From Acidimicrobiia bacterium (GTDB taxonomy: Bacteria > Actinomycetota > Acidimicrobiia > Acidimicrobiales > Hopanoidiivorantaceae), in contig JAHRAM010000179.1 of assembly GCA_020027305.1 (NCBI GenBank), positions 1 to 9,247 of the forward strand: a stretch of 9,247 bases of DNA, in the 5' to 3' direction. A model generated the notes under the pieces. It made no database searches, had not been told where the DNA came from, and saw only the letters and a program-made list of their open reading frames with translations. Of the stretch, positions 1 through 6,522 are shown one piece after another (within the stretch, counting starts at the first letter, position 1; each line of letters begins with the position of its first letter). Both the position numbers and the translations under genes were made by a program.

Positions 1-1
1 A

Positions 2-517
2 TTTCAAAACTTGGCACTATTTAATAACTTGACGGTCGTAGATAGCTTGATGCTTGGCAGACACACCAAGATGAAAACATCACTAACCACAGGAGCTTTA
101 TGGTTCGGCCAAGCAAGAAGGGAAGAAATTGCCAACAGAGCCCGTTGCTTAGAGTTTGTAGAAATACTTGGTCTTACGCCTTACCTGTCATCACTAGTTG
201 GGTTTTTGCCTTATGGTGTTCAAAAACAAATTGAGCTGGGGCGAGCGTTGGTTTCTGAACCAGAGTTGCTTTTGTTAGATGAGCCTGTGTCTGGGTTGAA
301 CTCTGCTGAGACAGAACAAATTGCTGAAATATTATTGCGAGTGAAGTCTGAGCTTGATATAACAATGCTTTTGGTAGAACACGATATGTCTTTGGTTAGC
401 ACGGTGGCAGATCGAGTGGTTGCTATGAATTTTGGCGAGGTCATAGCAACTGGTTCCCCAGAAGAAGTTGCCAGCCACCCAAATGTTTTGGAGGCTTACT
501 TGGGGGTATCAGCATGA
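2..517 (+). CDS. livG: Branched-chain amino acid ABC transporter, ATP-binding protein LivG (5' partial)
   Basis: This is the cytoplasmic ATPase subunit of a Liv-type (HAAT) importer. The reading frame is open to the left edge, so the true start lies outside the window. The TTG at 11 is not a credible start, because the codons before it (F-Q-N) already belong to the Q-loop. The visible part begins at the Q-loop (FQNLALFNNLTVV), so the Walker A half is missing only because of the cut. Then come the ABC signature (LPYGVQKQIELGRAL), Walker B (ELLLLDEP), the D-loop (SGLNSAE), the switch histidine (LLVEHDMSLV) and the LivG-like tail ending in EAYLG. About 171 residues are seen of a family usually 250-290 long. 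The long loop after the Q-loop (LMLGRHTKMKTS) separates LivG from the shorter LivF. The stop overlaps the livH start by four bases (ATGA), so the two are probably translationally coupled. Confidence 0.93.
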   Translation, partial: FQNLALFNNLTVVDSLMLGRHTKMKTSLTTGALWFGQARREEIANRARCLEFVEILGLTPYLSSLVGFLPYGVQKQIELGRALVSEPELLLLDEPVSGLNSAETEQIAEILLRVKSELDITMLLVEHDMSLVSTVADRVVAMNFGEVIATGSPEEVASHPNVLEAYLGVSA

Positions 518-1638
518 AGACACGTGAACGTCTGAAGTTTGAAGATTTGTTAACGTTTAACCCCGTTCGTCTTAGAAACGGAGTCATAATCACGGTAGCC
601 TCATTAGGAATTTTAATAGCCATAACTGCTATTGCTGATGGCGGCGTGGCTGGAGTGCAAAAATTCATTCAGTTTGTGATAAATGGTATCGGTCTAGGAG
701 TAATTTATGCTCTTGTAGCACTAGGGTTTGTTGTTGTATATAAGTCCACGAGGATGTTTAATTTTGCTCAAGGTGGGCTGGTTACGCTTGGGGCATATAT
801 GTCATACCAATTCATTGAAGGTTGGAGTGTTCCATTCTTTTTGGGCGTTCTTTGTTCAGCCATTGTTATGGCAATTATCAGTGTTGGCATTGAGCGAGTG
901 GTTATTCGCCCAATGATTGGAAAACCTATTTATGCAGCAGTGTTAGTTACATTGGGGGTATTATTAGCCATTAATCAGGTAATTCCAAGTATTTGGCGTG
1001 CAACTGCTTACACTTTAGTTCCACCGTGGCTAGATGCTCAAAAGGGAGTGTCTAAAAGCAGTGAAATATTTGGTATTACCATTCAGCATGGAGATTTATG
1101 GAATGCTCTTGTGGTGCTGATATTTTTAATTGGCTTTTGGTTGCTTTTTCAATTTACTAACCTCGGGCTAGGAATGCGAGCTACCGCCATTAGTCAAGAA
1201 GTAGCAGCTAGTCAGGGAGTAAATGTAGGATTATCGTTTTCGGCCTCTTGGGCCATCGCAGGAGCGATTGGGGCAATTTCTGGAACGCTCCTCATCTTTG
1301 AGAGGTCTGGAAGTGTGGAGACCTCTATTGCCTTTTTCACCTTCAAAGCATTTCCTGCCATGATTTTGGGAGGGCTAGATTCCATTATCGGCGCAGTAGT
1401 AGCTGGCATCATATTGGGGGTTGTGGAAGTTCTTGCTAACAGTTATCTAAATGATGTATTAAATTTTTTGGAATGGCTTCTAGAATGGCTTCTAGAGGTT
1501 ATAACTCTAAGACGTTTTGATATTGAAATTTCATTGGGCGATAATTTTTCAGACATAATCCTTTATTTAATGATGGTTGTTATTTTACTTGTGCGCCCTT
1601 CAGGGCTATTTGGAACTAAAGAAGTGAAGCGACTTTAG
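514..1638 (+). CDS. livH: Branched-chain amino acid ABC transporter, permease LivH
   Basis: This is an integral membrane permease of the Liv family, pairing with LivM to form the channel. Visible features are a short charged N-terminus, an extra hydrophobic segment (about 24-41), the LivH core beginning FVINGIGLGVIYALVALGF (about 54-72), the FNFAQGG motif (82-88) typical of LivH, the cytoplasmic coupling loop LGMRATAISQEVAASQGVNV (219-238) that should contact the ATPase, the AFPAMILGGLDSIIGAVVAG stretch (279-298) and the C-terminal LLVRPSGLFG (358-367). At 374 residues it is longer than the roughly 290-310 of typical LivH. The excess is the N-terminal hydrophobic segment plus an acidic, hydrophobic stretch (about 313-346) before the last membrane helix. 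That stretch carries an EWLLEWLL duplication. Start ATG at 514 is fixed by the overlap with livG; a GGGGG run at 502-506 could serve as ribosome-binding site. The family is clear; the transported substrate is not. Confidence 0.93.
   Translation: MKTRERLKFEDLLTFNPVRLRNGVIITVASLGILIAITAIADGGVAGVQKFIQFVINGIGLGVIYALVALGFVVVYKSTRMFNFAQGGLVTLGAYMSYQFIEGWSVPFFLGVLCSAIVMAIISVGIERVVIRPMIGKPIYAAVLVTLGVLLAINQVIPSIWRATAYTLVPPWLDAQKGVSKSSEIFGITIQHGDLWNALVVLIFLIGFWLLFQFTNLGLGMRATAISQEVAASQGVNVGLSFSASWAIAGAIGAISGTLLIFERSGSVETSIAFFTFKAFPAMILGGLDSIIGAVVAGIILGVVEVLANSYLNDVLNFLEWLLEWLLEVITLRRFDIEISLGDNFSDIILYLMMVVILLVRPSGLFGTKEVKRL
1471..1494 (+). repeat. Perfect 12-bp tandem duplication inside livH
   Basis: The unit GAATGGCTTCTA occurs twice with no gap at 1471-1482 and 1483-1494. 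It encodes E-W-L-L twice, at residues 320-327. It is in frame, so the protein is simply lengthened by four residues or one helical turn. Confidence 0.95.
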
Positions 1639-1660
1639 GAATACAGACAAGGCAAAAGGT

Positions 1661-2854
1661 ATGAAAAAGATTTTAGAACGAGCGTTTAAAATTGCTCCAC
1701 CAGAAACAGGAAGTCAAAGTGGTGTTGTCAAACCGCTTCCACTGGTTAGAACTCCAGAAGGATATGTCGCAATAGTTGGAGCAATCGCTTTAATCATAGC
1801 TGCTCCGTTTTTTGCCCAGAGCGATAATTGGATGGGGCAGTTTTCGAATGCAGGATTATTTGCAATGGCTGCTATTGGGCTGGGATTGTTGTCGGGTTAT
1901 GCAGGGCAGATTTCTTTAGGGCATGCAGCTTTTCTTACAATTGGTGCATACAGCGCAGCTTATTTTGGTGTTGATCGCGGTTTGGCGTTTCCGTTATGGT
2001 TGCTCTTGGCTGGGCTTGTAGGAGCAGCTATTGGTCTAGTTGTCGGCTTGTTTTCTCTTAGGCTTAGGGGCGACTATCTAGTTATAATCACTTTAGCACT
2101 TGTTTTTGTTATTTTCCATGTGTCTAAGAACTGGGAATCTGTGACAGGTGGAAACAATGGAGTATCGGCCGGTTTGGCATCATTAAACATTGGGCCGATA
2201 GACTTTAAAAATCTCTCTGTCTTTGGTAGGGAGCTAACAAAAAATCAAGGAATATTTTGGCTGGCATGGATCATGGTTGGCATTACAGCACTGCTTGCTA
2301 GAAACATTGTTCGTTCTAGGGGTGGTCGAGCGCTTCAAGCTATCCGTGATAGAGATATTGCGTCTGAGGTTATTGGGATTGATACTACTCGCAATAAAAT
2401 CTACGTATTTGTTCTTTCTAGCGCAATCGCTTCAATGGCAGGTGGAGTATTAGCAGTTCAACGGGGGCATATTTCTCCTCCACTTGGGGCACCAGATGAG
2501 ATTTTTATATCTATTCAATTTTTGGCCATTATTGTAGTTGGTGGGTTAGGTACTGTTTATGGACCTATATTGGGCGCACTATTTATTTACCCACTAAAAA
2601 TAATGTTGGAGGAAATAATTGAAATAGTGGTCGATTTATTAGAATCCATATGGCCATACGCAGCTGACAAACTTTTATCTTTTATATCAAATGAGTCTGG
2701 GGCAATTATTAGCACCTCTGCATTTAGTGCCATAATATATGCCATTTTGCTGATATTATTTCTAATTTTTCAGCCAACAGGTATTGCAGGGCTCATTCGA
2801 AAAGCGCAAATTGGCACTCGTGTGCAAATCGCAAAACATAAAGCAAAAGCATAA
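1661..2854 (+). CDS. livM: Branched-chain amino acid ABC transporter, permease LivM
   Basis: This is the second membrane permease of the Liv importer. Landmarks typical of LivM are GQISLGHAAF (82-91), the LRLRGDYLVIITLA stretch (133-146), GGNNGV (163-168), the cytoplasmic coupling loop GGRALQAIRDRDIASEVIGI (221-240), GGLGTVYGPILGA (294-306) and the closing LILFLIFQPTGIAGL (364-378). At 397 residues its length is within the range for LivM with an N-terminal extension; the first 30 residues are hydrophilic and likely cytoplasmic. Like LivH it has an acidic, helix-prone stretch (about 312-350, with MLEEIIEIVVDLLESIW) before the last membrane segment. The gene follows livH by 22 bases and its ribosome-binding site (AAAAGG just before the ATG) is poor. 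It is probably translated from the same transcript as livG and livH. Confidence 0.93.
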   Translation: MKKILERAFKIAPPETGSQSGVVKPLPLVRTPEGYVAIVGAIALIIAAPFFAQSDNWMGQFSNAGLFAMAAIGLGLLSGYAGQISLGHAAFLTIGAYSAAYFGVDRGLAFPLWLLLAGLVGAAIGLVVGLFSLRLRGDYLVIITLALVFVIFHVSKNWESVTGGNNGVSAGLASLNIGPIDFKNLSVFGRELTKNQGIFWLAWIMVGITALLARNIVRSRGGRALQAIRDRDIASEVIGIDTTRNKIYVFVLSSAIASMAGGVLAVQRGHISPPLGAPDEIFISIQFLAIIVVGGLGTVYGPILGALFIYPLKIMLEEIIEIVVDLLESIWPYAADKLLSFISNESGAIISTSAFSAIIYAILLILFLIFQPTGIAGLIRKAQIGTRVQIAKHKAKA

Positions 2855-2961
2855 TCTGAAATATAGTAAAAAGTTTGTTGGCGACTTCTTGCTTTCCCTC
2901 CTTTGTATTTTTGGAAAAAAATGTGATTTTGTGTAAAAATATAGTTAAATAAGTTATTGCC

Positions 2962-2989
2962 TTGTTTCTTTCAAGCACAAAAGTAAATA
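2962..2989 (+). promoter_or_regulatory. Possible promoter upstream of livK
   Basis: TTGTTT at 2962-2967 and TAAATA at 2984-2989 are separated by 16 bases and lie 56 bases before the livK start, inside the 190-base gap after livM. The region is very AT-rich, so partial matches are expected by chance. The gap length and the usual need for excess binding protein are the main reasons to propose an internal promoter here. Confidence 0.25.
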
Positions 2990-3030
2990 TGTAAGCGAGT
3001 TGGGGGCATTTCAATTAGAGGAAAATATTA

Positions 3031-3036
3031 GGGAGG
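3031..3036 (+). promoter_or_regulatory. Strong ribosome-binding site deciding the livK start
   Basis: GGGAGG ends eight bases before the ATG at 3045. It is by far the best Shine-Dalgarno sequence in the window. It selects the internal ATG over the in-frame TTG at 3000, which would place 15 charged residues in front of the signal peptide. Confidence 0.85.
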
Positions 3037-3044
3037 AAAAACTA

Positions 3045-4382
3045 ATGAGAAAAAATCGATTGTTAATTTCAGTTGTTGCGTTGATAACAGGATTAGGGCT
3101 AGTGGCCGCTGCCTGTAATCACAATGATGATAACGCACCAAGCACAACAACTACAGCAGCTACAACAACTACAGCAGCTACAGGAGAACCTTCAGCTACG
3201 GTAGCCCCATCTGAACCATCCAGCACTACAGGCTTTGATGGAACTACTATAAAGCTAGGGTTCCTAACTGACTTGAGTGGTGCTCTTGCTATTATTGGTC
3301 GGCCAATTCGCGATGGAGCCCAAGTTTATTGGGATTATGTCAATGAAGAGCTTGGAGGCATTGGCGGCAAATATAAGGTTGAGTTGGTTGTAGAAGATAC
3401 AGAAGATAGGCCAGCAGTGGCTGTTCAGGCATATCAAAAGATTAAAGATGATGTTGTGATGTTTGCAGAAATTCTGTCTACGCCACCAACTTCAGCTGTT
3501 CTTGGGTTTTTGAAAGAAGACAATATTGTGGCAGTTCCTGGGTCGCTGGCATCTAGCTGGATTCGCGAGCCAAACCTGCTTCCAAATGGCGCTCCCTATG
3601 AATATGAAATTATCAACATTGTAGATTGGTGGTATAACAACGATGAGAGTGGCGGCGCAAATGATGTTTATTGTTCCGTTCATGTCGATGATATTTATGG
3701 AACCAGCACCATAAGCGGGCTTGACCACATTGCCAACCAACTCAATATCACAGTAGCAGAACGTCAAACCATCAGCCGTGGTGATACAGAATTCTCAACA
3801 CAGATTACAGCACTTGAAGAAGCAAATTGCACCGTTGTTGTGGCAGCTACAGTTCCAACCGAGCAGCGTGGATTGCTCACTGCGGCTGCAACACAAGGGT
3901 TCGCCCCAACTTGGTTGGGAGCCTTGCCAACATATTTGAGCCTCTTTGGAGCAGTTGAAGCATTGGCTCCGCTCTATAGCAAATTCTATTATGTTCAAGA
4001 TGCTCCGCCACTTACAGAAACTGACAATCCTGGAGTTGCGAACTTTAACGCTCGCCATGAAACGTATGGCCCAGATATGTTCTCAACCTTTAGCCTGTCT
4101 GGATACTTCCAGTCGTTTTCAGTTCATCAGTTGCTTGAAAAAGCAGTTGAGTTGGGCGATTTAAGCCGTGAAGGAATTCTTGCAGCTTCTGAGCAATTGG
4201 GTGAAGTTGATGTAGAGCAACTGGCTGCCTCTAACTTTATTTATGGGCCAGCAGCTACTCGCACACCACCTCGGGCAAGCAGAATTATGGCGCCTGATCA
4301 TACAATGGCGCCTGACTTCATTCGTCAGGTTGCAGAATTTGAGTCGACACACATTGGCTCATTCTCGCTTCCAACTCCTTAA
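3045..4382 (+). CDS. livK: Branched-chain amino acid-type ABC transporter substrate-binding lipoprotein LivK
   Basis: This is the extracytoplasmic binding component of the Liv importer (periplasmic binding protein type 1, LivK-like). The 445-residue protein starts with a lipoprotein signal peptide: MRKNR, a hydrophobic core, then VAAAC with the lipidated cysteine at residue 24. A Ser/Thr/Ala/Pro-rich linker follows (about 33-63) that should tether the domain to the membrane. The binding domain begins at TTIKLGFLTDLSG (67-79), where the T-D-L-S-G segment is the usual first ligand-contacting region. It continues through the typical RDGAQVYWDYVNEELGGIGG and VELVVEDTEDRPAVAVQAYQ stretches. The start is chosen from the GGGAGG site and the signal peptide. 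The family reliably binds branched-chain amino acids, but related members bind amides, urea or aromatic acids, so the ligand is open. The C-terminal end holds a short MAPDHTMAPD repeat. Confidence 0.9.
   Translation: MRKNRLLISVVALITGLGLVAAACNHNDDNAPSTTTTAATTTTAATGEPSATVAPSEPSSTTGFDGTTIKLGFLTDLSGALAIIGRPIRDGAQVYWDYVNEELGGIGGKYKVELVVEDTEDRPAVAVQAYQKIKDDVVMFAEILSTPPTSAVLGFLKEDNIVAVPGSLASSWIREPNLLPNGAPYEYEIINIVDWWYNNDESGGANDVYCSVHVDDIYGTSTISGLDHIANQLNITVAERQTISRGDTEFSTQITALEEANCTVVVAATVPTEQRGLLTAAATQGFAPTWLGALPTYLSLFGAVEALAPLYSKFYYVQDAPPLTETDNPGVANFNARHETYGPDMFSTFSLSGYFQSFSVHQLLEKAVELGDLSREGILAASEQLGEVDVEQLAASNFIYGPAATRTPPRASRIMAPDHTMAPDFIRQVAEFESTHIGSFSLPTP
3144..3182 (+). repeat. 18-bp tandem repeat encoding the lipoprotein linker
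   Basis: The unit ACAACAACTACAGCAGCT is present twice without mismatch (3144-3161, 3162-3179) and starts a third copy (ACA). It encodes the repeated Thr/Ala six-residue block of the linker just after the lipidated cysteine. In-frame repeat units of this kind can gain or lose copies without breaking the protein. Confidence 0.95.
4287..4315 (+). repeat. 11-bp direct repeat (period 18) near the 3' end of livK
   Basis: ATGGCGCCTGA occurs at 4287-4297 and again at 4305-4315. It gives M-A-P-D twice, separated by His-Thr. The 18-base period keeps the frame, consistent with an old six-residue duplication. Confidence 0.9.
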
Positions 4383-4424
4383 TTTAAAATTTTGAAGTAG
4401 GAGCGAAAGGATAAAAGAATAACG

Positions 4425-5210
4425 ATGGATGCTTTAACCTGTGCCAAGCAGGTAGGAGAACCAATCGGTGACTTGGGTGGTCGGTATATGTTAGACCCGG
4501 CCACCTTTGCTGCTGCTCCAGAAGTTGGCCTTGAGCCAAACATTGGTTATTATCTTGTTGGCAGATATGGTTTGCTCGGAAATATTTCTACCGATGAGCT
4601 AAACCAGCAAGCAACCTTCATTGAGCCAAATACTTTGGCGACCTGCTGGGATGAGGCAGTAGAAAAATTGTCGGCTGAAAATGATGATACCGAAGCCGCC
4701 ATAAAGAAAGTTGCAGACCGCTTTTTGTTGTGTGCTGCTGATTGGGGGCGAACCAATCTTTCTGGGGTAGAAGGGCTTGAGGAATTTTGTGAGGCAGCGG
4801 CAGAAGTTATCAAAGCAGTTGAGACCGCTGATCACTATCCACTCTATGACCTTCTCAGGGGTGTAGACCTTCCAGATGATGTTGAGGCAAAAACTGCTAT
4901 CTTGGCACACACTTTGCGAGAGCTTAGATTTTGTCGCCACGCTAAAGTTGTAGAAGAGGCTGGGATGAAACCTGTAGAAGCCATCATCTCTGGTCGTAAT
5001 GGAGAAGGGGGCGGCGAAGGAATTGCAAAAATGTTTCAGTGGCCAGAGCCATTCCCAGAATTGACAGACGAATTGAGTGCCAGCCGAAAAGCAGTAGAAG
5101 TAAAAACCGATGAGCTATCGGCAAATGATTTTAGTTCACTTTCAGATGACCAGCGGGCATCCCTAGCAGATTCTATTCAGAAAATTATTTCTGGTGTAGG
5201 GCCTCGTTAA
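4425..5210 (+). CDS. SCO6745-family-like protein of unknown function
   Basis: This is a 261-residue, mostly helical, soluble protein with no signal peptide or membrane segment. Its pattern resembles the actinobacterial SCO6745 family as I remember it. It has an N-terminal part around GYYLVGRYGLLGNIS (41-55), a central acidic helical part with W75 and W107, and the conserved-looking LAHTLRELRFCRHAKVVEEAGMKPVEA region (about 160-186, split here by description). The family's biochemical role is not established; some members are labelled MarR-like regulators by weak similarity. The C-terminal 50 residues are charged and probably disordered or a helical tail. The ATG at 4425 is the only usable start: an in-frame TAG lies at 4398-4400. 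AGGAG (4399-4403) and AAAGG (4406-4410) lie a little far upstream. It follows livK by 42 bases without a visible terminator, so read-through from the transporter operon is plausible. Family assignment is from memory and moderate. Confidence 0.6.
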   Translation: MDALTCAKQVGEPIGDLGGRYMLDPATFAAAPEVGLEPNIGYYLVGRYGLLGNISTDELNQQATFIEPNTLATCWDEAVEKLSAENDDTEAAIKKVADRFLLCAADWGRTNLSGVEGLEEFCEAAAEVIKAVETADHYPLYDLLRGVDLPDDVEAKTAILAHTLRELRFCRHAKVVEEAGMKPVEAIISGRNGEGGGEGIAKMFQWPEPFPELTDELSASRKAVEVKTDELSANDFSSLSDDQRASLADSIQKIISGVGPR

Positions 5211-5445
5211 TCACGCCCGTTCCATCACAGGCTTGGCACATATGTATTTCGCCTAAGCGATTCTCAGCGCCAGCACCTTGACATTCAGGGCAGTCTGTGT
5301 GAATAGCGGGGAATTCTTCAACTTCAAAATCGCCATCTAGTGGGGTAGCGACTCTTTTCTTTTTGTTGTTGAATTTTGTTGCCAGCCACAAACCGCCAGC
5401 CACAAATAGTAGAACTAATACTAATGCCAAAATATTTAGTGCCAT
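5185..5445 (-). CDS. Small membrane-anchored protein with DnaJ-like CxxCxGxG zinc motifs
   Basis: This is an 86-residue protein of unknown function. Residues 3-23 form one hydrophobic membrane segment followed by a basic cluster (NNKKKR, 26-31). By the positive-inside rule that puts the C-terminal part in the cytoplasm. After a short acidic linker there are two motifs, CPECQGAG (52-59) and CQACDGTG (70-77). Each matches the CxxCxGxG unit of the DnaJ zinc-finger region, which normally has four copies and two zinc sites; two copies are enough for a single Cys4 zinc site (C52, C55, C70, C73). No J-domain is present. It starts at ATG 5443-5445 with only a weak ribosome-binding site. Its last 26 bases overlap the SCO6745-like gene tail to tail. 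It could be a redox- or zinc-dependent chaperone-like accessory, but nothing in the sequence proves a role. Codon structure and paired motifs make it a convincing real gene. Confidence 0.75.
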   Translation of the reverse strand: MALNILALVLVLLFVAGGLWLATKFNNKKKRVATPLDGDFEVEEFPAIHTDCPECQGAGAENRLGEIHMCQACDGTGVINEALHQK

Positions 5446-5549
5446 AATTAAAAAGATACACCAAAAAATCTTATTTTTCTATTCATAACCTGTTTTATTT
5501 GTAGTTTTTTTCAACGCCACAATTTATTTTACTCTTTTACAGCAACGAT
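5446..5549. other. AT-rich intergenic gap, no clear signal
   Basis: These 104 bases separate etfA from the small zinc-motif gene, both on the minus strand. The gap is rich in A/T runs. I see no stable hairpin with a U-tract after etfA and no convincing promoter, so read-through from etfBA into the small gene is possible. Confidence 0.5.
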
Positions 5550-6503
5550 TTATTTCAGAGCTTCAATGAGCTTTGGCAGAACAGAATGAACATCGCCCAC
5601 GATGCCAAGGTCAGCCACAGAAAAAATCGGAGCATCGGCATCTTTGTTGATGGCAATAATATTTTTAGATGATTTCATTCCGACCAAATGTTGGGTGGCT
5701 CCAGAAATGCCACAGGCGATATAGATATTTGGCTTCACAACTTTTCCAGTTTGCCCAACTTGGTGGGAATATGGAACCCATCCAGCATCTACGATGGCAC
5801 GAGAAGCTCCAGCAGCCCCACCCAAAATTTCTGCCAAGTTTTCCACCAAGCCATAGTGTTCAGCTTCACCCAAGCCTCGCCCGCCAGACACTACGATTTC
5901 TGCTTCATCTAGTTTGGGGCCAGACGATTCTTGTTCATGGCGGTTGATAACTTTTGCAGCAGCGGTGTTGCCAACATCTCCGCTATCAAGAGTTGTTACT
6001 GCGGCGGGGCTTCCTCCAACAGATTCGGCAGCAAAAGATTTGGGGCGAACTAAAAAGATTTTTGGGCTGGCATCTTTTATTTGAGTCTTCACATTTACTG
6101 TGCCGCCAAATATTTGTTCGTGACCAGTTAGGTCGGCATCAAGTTCTTCGATGTTTGTGATTACTGGAACATCTAGCTTTACTGAAAGGCGTGAAGCAAC
6201 ATCTCTTCCATCATAGGTTGTTCCAAACAAAATGGCATCTGGGGCTTCGCCTGATGATATTGCATTTGCTAGAGCAGTAGCTAGGGGAGCGCTAGGAAGT
6301 GAGCCACCCAAATCGCCTGATGAATGAAGCGTGGTTGCCCCATGTTCTCCTAGTTCAGTTGCTATTGTATCAGCATCGTCTCCACAATGGAATGCCTCAA
6401 CAGTGTCTGCCAACTCTCTGGCTTTTGCCAACAACTCTAGAGAAATTGTGGCGACTTTTGAATCACGCGATTCAGCATGTATCCAAATCTTTGGCACTGT
6501 CAT
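5550..6503 (-). CDS. etfA: Electron transfer flavoprotein subunit alpha
   Basis: This is the FAD-binding subunit of the soluble EtfAB heterodimer. It accepts electrons from acyl-CoA and related dehydrogenases and passes them to the membrane ETF:quinone oxidoreductase, which is not encoded here. The 317-residue length is standard. The N-terminal domain I (about 1-185) has the usual IHAE start and the GTTYDGRDVASRLS region (94-107). The C-terminal FAD domain is textbook: SGGRGLG (206-212), GASRAIVDAGWVPYSHQVGQ (232-251), TGK (252-254), ACGISGATQHLVGMKSSKNI (263-282), AINKDADAPIF (284-294) and ADLGIVGD (297-304). The residues matching human R249, T266 and H286 at the flavin are present as R235, T252 and H272. 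Nothing points to the bifurcating type. The start has a good site: GAGG lies five bases before the ATG. It follows etfB by 19 bases in the same operon. Confidence 0.96.
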   Translation of the reverse strand: MTVPKIWIHAESRDSKVATISLELLAKARELADTVEAFHCGDDADTIATELGEHGATTLHSSGDLGGSLPSAPLATALANAISSGEAPDAILFGTTYDGRDVASRLSVKLDVPVITNIEELDADLTGHEQIFGGTVNVKTQIKDASPKIFLVRPKSFAAESVGGSPAAVTTLDSGDVGNTAAAKVINRHEQESSGPKLDEAEIVVSGGRGLGEAEHYGLVENLAEILGGAAGASRAIVDAGWVPYSHQVGQTGKVVKPNIYIACGISGATQHLVGMKSSKNIIAINKDADAPIFSVADLGIVGDVHSVLPKLIEALK

Positions 6504-6508
6504 ATTAT

Positions 6509-6512
6509 CCTC
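6509..6512 (-). promoter_or_regulatory. Ribosome-binding site of etfA
   Basis: On the minus strand GAGG precedes the etfA ATG by five bases, in the 19-base etfB-etfA spacer. It supports the chosen start and translation as a distinct cistron on a shared message. Confidence 0.6.
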
Positions 6513-6522
6513 ATCTTTTCTC

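Noticed and set aside
11..13. TTG as the start of the first gene
   Set aside because: The preceding codons encode the Q-loop residues expected in LivG, and Walker A must lie further upstream, so the gene is cut by the window edge.
2811..2827. Small hairpin (TTGgCAC-TCGT-GTGCAA) near the end of livM as a terminator
   Set aside because: It lies within the coding sequence, has a bulged six-pair stem and no following U-tract.
3000..3044. In-frame TTG start 15 codons upstream of livK
   Set aside because: The ATG at 3045 has GGGAGG at ideal spacing and gives a clean lipoprotein signal peptide. The TTG start would add an acidic extension before it.
4599..4940. 113-codon minus-strand open frame within the SCO6745-like gene
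   Set aside because: It is a shadow of the plus-strand gene, which has family-like motifs and the operon context.
5446..5549. Terminator after etfA or promoter of the small zinc-motif gene
   Set aside because: There is no stable stem with a U-tract, and the best -35/-10 pairs have spacers over 19 bases, so neither is supported.
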